Source of the DNA: Ophiura sarsii | Lineage: Eukaryota > Echinodermata > Ophiuroidea > Amphilepidida > Ophiuridae | Direction of reading: 5' to 3' | Assembly (NCBI GenBank): GCA_035610835.1 | Contig: CM069454.1 | Location: 69,574,291-69,638,290, forward strand | DNA: 64,000 nt | Shown here: piece after piece, positions 58,189 to 64,000 of the stretch | Layout of the letters: each line of letters opens with the position of its first letter | Numbering within the stretch: the stretch's first letter is position 1 | Translations under genes and position numbers: made by a program | The notes under the pieces: model-generated | Seen by the model: the letters and a program-made list of their open reading frames with translations, nothing else | What the model was told of the DNA's origin: nothing | Databases searched by the model: none

Positions 58189-60845
58189 CTAGCGGGACGC
58201 CCGTCCGACCAGATAGAATACCTACAAAATGAAACAACTTAAAGGTAGATGACCCGATCACATTCCGATTTTCAACTTGAAGTTTTCTATTCTACATGAA
58301 AGGTCATCCTTAAAAAAGTCGTGTTCCAAAGTTTGAGTTGCATAGCTCTAATGGTTCTTATTTTACACGCACAAGATGCTGTGAACTGTACCCATTGAGT
58401 AGTACACAAACTATATCGGTGGTTACCACCATTCGCGGTAATTCGACGTTATTTCATCGATTTCTCCGTAATTATACCGATTTAGGCCGTCAAATTTCAG
58501 TATGATGATGAGAAAAATACGAGCTTTCATATGATATGAAAATCTCCGTATGTTTGAAATAATTCTGTGTTACGAAAATGTGATCGGGTCATCTACCTTT
58601 AAAGTGTTGGAAAATCTATAACGAAACACATAGGAATAGAACAATATTTAAAACATTTTTTGTTTTAAATCAAAAGGTTTTGTATTGAGTAGGCCTAATT
58701 CAAAAGTTTTCATATTTCAATTAAAAAAATTGAAAAAGACAACCCGCCCGCCCACGCCCCGTGGCATATTTCAATTCCAAGGCCTAGACCATAACCATAT
58801 CCCGTACCCCATCCATCCCTCCCCCGCCCTGTCTCGCCCCGCCCGCCCCCACCCCGTGGCATATCCGTTACGCAATTTAGCATCACATTTCTTCATTAAC
58901 CCCCGGTCTCCACACCACATTACATCATTACACACAACCCCCATTCGTCACCGCCCCGCCCGCCCCGCCCCGTGACATATCTCAACCCCAAGGCCAAAAG
59001 TTCCCCGCCCCGCTACTTATCTCAACGCCAAGGCCTAACCTTAACCATCTCCCGTAGCGCGGCGTATTTCTGCAATATGTGTCCGCCCGCGTGTTACATA
59101 CAGTATCAAATCCCACATCTGACACCATCGTTATGCAATTTAATAATACATTTCTTTATTTCTTTATTAACCCCATCCCAAACCACATAACCCTAACATA
59201 AGCTAGGCCCTAAGGGTATCATTACACACAACCCCTAACCGTCACCGCTCCCGCCCCGTGGCTTATGCAACCCCAAGGCCTAAACCGTAACCAACTCTCG
59301 TGGCGCAGCGTATTTCTCCAATATTTGTCCCCCCGCGTGTGTAGGGTGCGTGGGTGTAGTGCGTGTGCGCGTTTATTTTGCATGGCGCATTGCGACGCGT
59401 TATGTCCTACGCGCGCCGACTGCATGGTTACAGTGTACAAACATGGCCCGTAGAAATAGTCTCAAAAGCCGGGCTGAAAAGGCTTTTGATATCCCGCCTT
59501 TGCTCATATCTCGGTCAATTCTGTACGGTTTTCAGCCATTTATAGCTTATAACCAGTCTCAAGACATCATCTAGTATCAGTGAAATATTCACGGCTTTAA
59601 AATGCAAAATGAGAAAGCCTTTTCAGGATACACACACACATACATACATACAACATACGGCAAATTATAGTAAGACTAGCGGAACGCCCGTCCTTCGGAC
59701 GGGCTCTCCCGCTAGGGGTAGGGCCTACCAGATAGAACACCTACATAATGAAACAACTTATGTTGGATAATTTATAACAAAATACATAGGAATAGAACAA
59801 TATCTAAAACAGTTTTGTTTTAAATCAAAAGGTTTTGTAGTAGGATTAATTCAAAAGTTTTCAAATTTCAATTAAAAAAATTAAAAAAGACCCCCCGCCC
59901 GCACACGCGCACGCCCGTGGCATATTTCAACTCCGAGGCATAAACCTTAACCATCTCCCATACCCCACCCGCCGTCACTCCCCCGCCCCCGCCCCGTGGC
60001 ATATCCGTTACGCAATTTAGCATCACATTTCTTCATTAACCCCCTGTCTCCCAAACCACATTACATCATTACACACAACCCCCATTCGTCACCGCCACCG
60101 CCCGCCCCGCCCCGTGGCATATCTCAACCCCAAGGCCCAAGTTCCACGCCCCGTGGCTTATCTCAACGCCAAGGCCTAACCTTAACCATCTCCCGTAGCG
60201 CGGCGTATTTCTCCAATATTTGTCCGCCCGCGTGTCACATACAGTATCAAATCCCACATCTGACACCATCGTTACGCAATTTAATAATACATTTCTTTAT
60301 TAACCCCATCCCAAACCACATAACCCTAACATAACCTAGGCCCAAAGGGGATCATTACACACAACCTCTAACCGTCACCGCCCCCGCCTCGTGGCTTATG
60401 CAACCCCAAGGCCTAAACCGTAACCAACTCCCGTGGCGCAGCGTATTTCTCCAATATTGCCCGCCCGCGTGTGTAGGGGTACGGTGGGTGTAGTGCGTGT
60501 GCGCGTTTATTTTGCATGGCGCTCTGCGACGCGGTATGTGTAACGCGCGCCGATTGCATGGTTACAGTGTACGCATAGAGAAAAAAAACATGGCCCGTAG
60601 AAATAGTCTCAAAAGCCGGGCTGAAAAGGCCCTAAATTGCCATCATTTTGCTCATATCTCGGTCAATTCTGTACGGTTTTCAGCCATTTATAGCTTATAA
60701 CACTCACATTATAATCATCTTTTATCAGTGCAAAGTTCACGGCGTTTAGTTGCAAACTGAGAGAGCCTTTTATGGATACATACATACATACATCTATACA
60801 TACATACATACATAGTCACAACATACGGTGAATTATAGTATGATG
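58189..60845. mobile_element. Two tandem copies of a GC-rich repeat element with 15-bp flanking duplication
   Basis: Unit 1 (58189 to about 59672, including an inserted MITE) and unit 2 (about 59673-60845) share tagcgg(g/a)acgcccgtcc at the start, GC-rich blocks such as ccgccccgtggcatatc, and (CATA)n followed by acatacgg..aattatagta at the end. The pair is flanked by ggtcaattataggta (58174-58188 and 60846-60860). A hairpin gcccgtccttcggacgggc lies at about 59685. A shared short frame (MARRNSLKSRAEKA) occurs in both units. The class is not recognised; features suggest a non-autonomous mobile element. Confidence 0.7.
58243..58598. mobile_element. 356-bp TTAA-flanked MITE inserted in unit 1
   Basis: Perfect inverted termini AGGTAGATGACCCGATCACA and complement, with TTAA on both sides (58239-58242, 58599-58602). 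The second unit at about 59755 lacks the insertion and reads gaaacaacttatgttgg, compared with gaaacaacttaa ... ttaaagtgttgg around the insert. That gives an approximate pre-insertion allele. Confidence 0.93.
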
Positions 60846-60860
60846 GGTCAATTATAGGTA

Positions 60861-63800
60861 TTACTAAACGCATATATATATTTTCAATAGTGGAGTGACA
60901 ACTGACAAAATATGGTCGTGTCTCAAGTCCAGGGGATTTTGTGAGTCTCAAAAAAGTGAAGTGTTTAAGAGATGAAATTAAAATTTCATGACATTGACAT
61001 TTCGAAATCTATGCGCACAAAAATATGATACTAAAGCAATACTACACATTGTATGTGACATGTAATTCATAAAATAAATAGCCTGTCAAAAGCGTGTGAA
61101 TATTTTATCAATAATCTTGATATTTTTCATTTGTTGGAGTCTGTAATTCTTCATTATTGCGCGTGCGTATGTCACTGGAGTACTTGGCATGTTATGTTTA
61201 TCAGATTACGTTTCATTATGTTCCATTACGTAAAGCAAGATGTACTGTATGTTAAAACATGACAACCCTTGTAGAGCCCCAACGTTGGTGCACGGCGTAT
61301 GCCATGGCATTCACATCTTTAAATATTTAAGGGGACTTAATGCCAACAAAATATGATGATGGTCATCTTAAAAGAGCTGTTGTTGGTGCAAGCAATCAAA
61401 AGGAAACTACATACATTCTCGGTATTGTACCTTTAATACTTACACTAACCACCGAGGCCGGCTGTAACGAGACTTGCTATATTGCGAATCTTTAACATGT
61501 TTAAGGACAAGCTAACCAGGGTAACATCTTAACCTCTCAGCCTACCCTCAGTAGCATACGATGACGAGTTAGTCTGATTATGAGATTCGAATATTTTCAT
61601 ATGGGTCTTAAGGTTTTTTTAAATGTATACGTTAGTGGTATGGACACTTTATTTAAGATAGATAGCCGACGTGCTTCTAAAATGAACTAGGCCTTTGCGT
61701 TATGTTTGCAGAATATTGAAATTTGAATGGAAAACCCGATTCTTGTCAGACAACGGCATGGCATAAAAAAGCTCCTGCGGTTTCATGGTTCGAATATATC
61801 ACGTTCCCCTTCGAATAAACCTATAGCAGCTGCTCATATAGCATGACAGTGCAGTGTTAACACAAGTGGTGCGACTTCATTGTTATTGCAAAATATAAAT
61901 GATTCTTAATTAAAAAATATATATGAAAACAATATTTTCGTAGCTTTGATCTTTTACTTTAACTCTATAATGTTCTGAAAATACCCATCATTTAATCCCG
62001 TTTCGGATTACAAGACAAATTGCGTTCTTCGCTTCAGGACCTTCATATATAATAATGTTGTTATATCTTAACATTCGTAGAGATTACCTTTCGAAAAATG
62101 TTTCTTTAACCGAAATGAACATTCGCTTGCGGGTATCAAGTTGTCTTTATACGCAATAGAGTCACTTATAATCATTATTAGAATATCAATGTCCATTAGC
62201 GATTAGTTAACGCAGCTTTATAGCCCGTAGGGATATTTGCTCTCGTGAAATGAGGCTAAAGTGACGTTGCGTGCTTTTTCAATACCCTTTTAGGTTTAAA
62301 CTTGCGAAATAGTGTCGATTTCTTGTTACGTTGTGCAAAATTAACCGTTAAGAATTATTGTTGTTGTTACTGCATGCGGGCAAGAACGGAAGCGAGTGAC
62401 AAATCCACGTATCATATTTGATTATTTAGAAAGAAATATTAGAACCGACAGTTGACCATTTTTGAGGAGATGGGTTGAACGACATCGAAGTCGATGTCCG
62501 GCCGGGCGCACTCCCCTTTAACACGCATGCGTGAGCCTCTGCCGAGCGAGGACGACTTTTAGATGGTTTCGATAAGGTTGATAGACGTCAAGTGCAGAGT
62601 CAAGGTAAACTGTCCGCAAAGTATAAGCACTTATCCCCGGATACAACAATTTCAAATATACAGAAATGCTCCTCATATTTCCCCGATATTATATTCCTTA
62701 AAATTGTACGTACGAGGCCGTGGTTATATTTATCAGCATATTGTTATAAGACTTGCGGGTAATTACAAGCTTTGATCAAGTCTTCATGGCTCTTCGAATA
62801 TGTCTTAATCAAAAAATATCATTTAGGCGACGAAAAACAAACCTGCTGTACAGACAGTTATCCTCTCAGGTAGGGTCGATCGGTCCGGTGGTTTTGTTAA
62901 TTTAAAATTTTGAAAATTGTCGAAATTTTCAAAAGATTTTAATTTTTTCAAACATTCCCAAAAAATGTCAATCTTACAGTTGTTTTTAAAATTCGATTTT
63001 AGAATGTACTCAGTCAGTTCCAAATTGGCGAAACCTGTTTACAGCAGCGAATGATTTCAGAAGAGCGTTGCGCGCAAAACGGTGGCATGGCGCAATATGG
63101 CGGGCGATGTCTAAGCTAAGAGTGTGTACAGAATGTATACATACACACTGCTTAAATACATACAATACATACTTAAAAATTGAAAACAAAATCATAAAAA
63201 GTGCTCATACCATTTTGTTTTTTATGTCTTCAGCTCTAATTTGATAGGGCACACGCCAATATTAAAGTTAAGGGTATCTTTAAATAAATTCTCAAATATC
63301 GGTTCTTAGATATGTAAATTAATCAAATAAATAAATAAATACAAAGAAAAGTTTAATTTTGCTCATACAAAAATATCAGAATTAGGGATATGCACAACAT
63401 ATGGTTTTTTTATATGTTTTTATTTTTTTAACATTTCGAACATTTTTGAAAATCGTTGAAAATTCCCTAACATTTCCCCGGGATTGCTGATAGAACAGGA
63501 TTTATTTACGTTGCCTACATACGGAGATCCATAGAAAGATCCAAGTTAGTGTCAGAACCGCATTTTGTATGTGTTGTCTGTACTGAACATACAGCAACTC
63601 ACGTCCGTAACCATGATTTTATCGGGTAGGGATGGGCAAAAATATGGACCTTTTTACCAGGGGACGAATGTAGAAAAAGTGGTCCTTTTTTGCCAAAATG
63701 TTGACTCTTTTTCAACAGAAATGCGTAAATAACCCATTATTTTTCTCGCTCACTGCGCTAGCAAACAGCGTTTTATTTGTTACCTTTGTTGGACTTTTGG

Positions 63801-64000
63801 GGGCATTTTGGGATTTGGAGAGCCCCCCCTTTCATTACGGACCGTGCAGCAACCTGACTAAATAATGAAGGTTCGCAGTAGAAGTAAAGAAAATTGCTTT
63901 CCGGACAAAATTCACCGAGCCCGGAGTCTGGAACCAAGACTACGCAATGACTTCCTTCTAACGAGTGCATACAGCACTAGTCTCCGAGGTCCATTGATTT
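60861..64000. other. Intron or downstream sequence, little structure
   Basis: Unique A+T-rich sequence. At about 63628 tagggatgggcaaaaatat resembles a hAT-like terminus (TAGGGATGGGCAAA) whose partner would lie outside the window. No neuroligin exon, other gene or tandem repeat was recognised. Confidence 0.4.

Overview
This is a eukaryotic, A+T-rich, intron-dominated stretch, most likely from a marine invertebrate (possibly a deuterostome; the species is not decidable from the sequence). No complete gene starts or ends here. The only host gene I can support is the middle part of one plus-strand neuroligin-like gene (non-catalytic cholinesterase/carboxylesterase-fold adhesion protein). Five exons have compatible splice phases: 3324-3500, 29573-29758, 31568-32030, 38239-38459 and 53238-53385. 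They cover the alpha/beta-hydrolase ectodomain from just before the oxyanion-hole region to the segment after the catalytic-type histidine. The signal peptide and N-terminal exons must lie upstream; the last part of the esterase domain, stalk, membrane segment and tail must lie downstream. The nucleophile serine is replaced by glycine (GFGSG), the neuroligin hallmark.

Everything else is intron, and much of it is repetitive. 1-3.05 kb: a near-perfect 1.46-kb tandem duplication. 3.6-6.65 kb: several short DNA transposons, one with a clean 8-bp target duplication. 6.8-15.4 kb: a foldback-like structure made of minisatellites, with arms in inverted orientation, interrupted by a 4.68-kb hAT-type element that itself contains a further inverted-repeat element and two copies of a 1060-bp MITE. 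16-18.7 kb: two more inverted-repeat elements, one carrying tRNA-like pieces. 19-25.3 kb: SINE-like sequence and three large minisatellites, one split by two 5'-truncated non-LTR retrotransposon tails. 25.4-28.7 kb: a 250-bp hAT MITE, a 24-bp minisatellite and a minus-strand reverse transcriptase fragment.

29.5-38.5 kb holds three exons separated by TTAA-flanked MITEs, one inserted inside another MITE, and a 19-bp satellite enclosed in its own inverted termini. An in-frame candidate alternative terminal exon lies at 37707-37917. 39-41 kb: an RTE-like fragment whose broken end was duplicated together with a 47-bp minisatellite. 42.5-49.5 kb: two copies of a MITE, a 129-bp satellite open on both strands and containing nuclear-receptor DR1-type motifs, and a 1444-bp hAT element. 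51.5-52.95 kb: another degraded non-LTR element just upstream of the last exon. 54.1-54.6 kb: a 53-bp minisatellite. 58.2-60.85 kb: a tandem pair of GC-rich elements flanked by a 15-bp direct repeat; one unit carries a TTAA MITE while the other preserves the approximate empty site. From 60.86 kb to the end I see little structure.

No CRISPR array, bacterial operon, rRNA or convincing functional tRNA is present. Most short open reading frames fall in repeats and look non-genic. The most interesting material is the neuroligin with its candidate alternative end, and the unusually legible nested history of transposon insertions in its introns.
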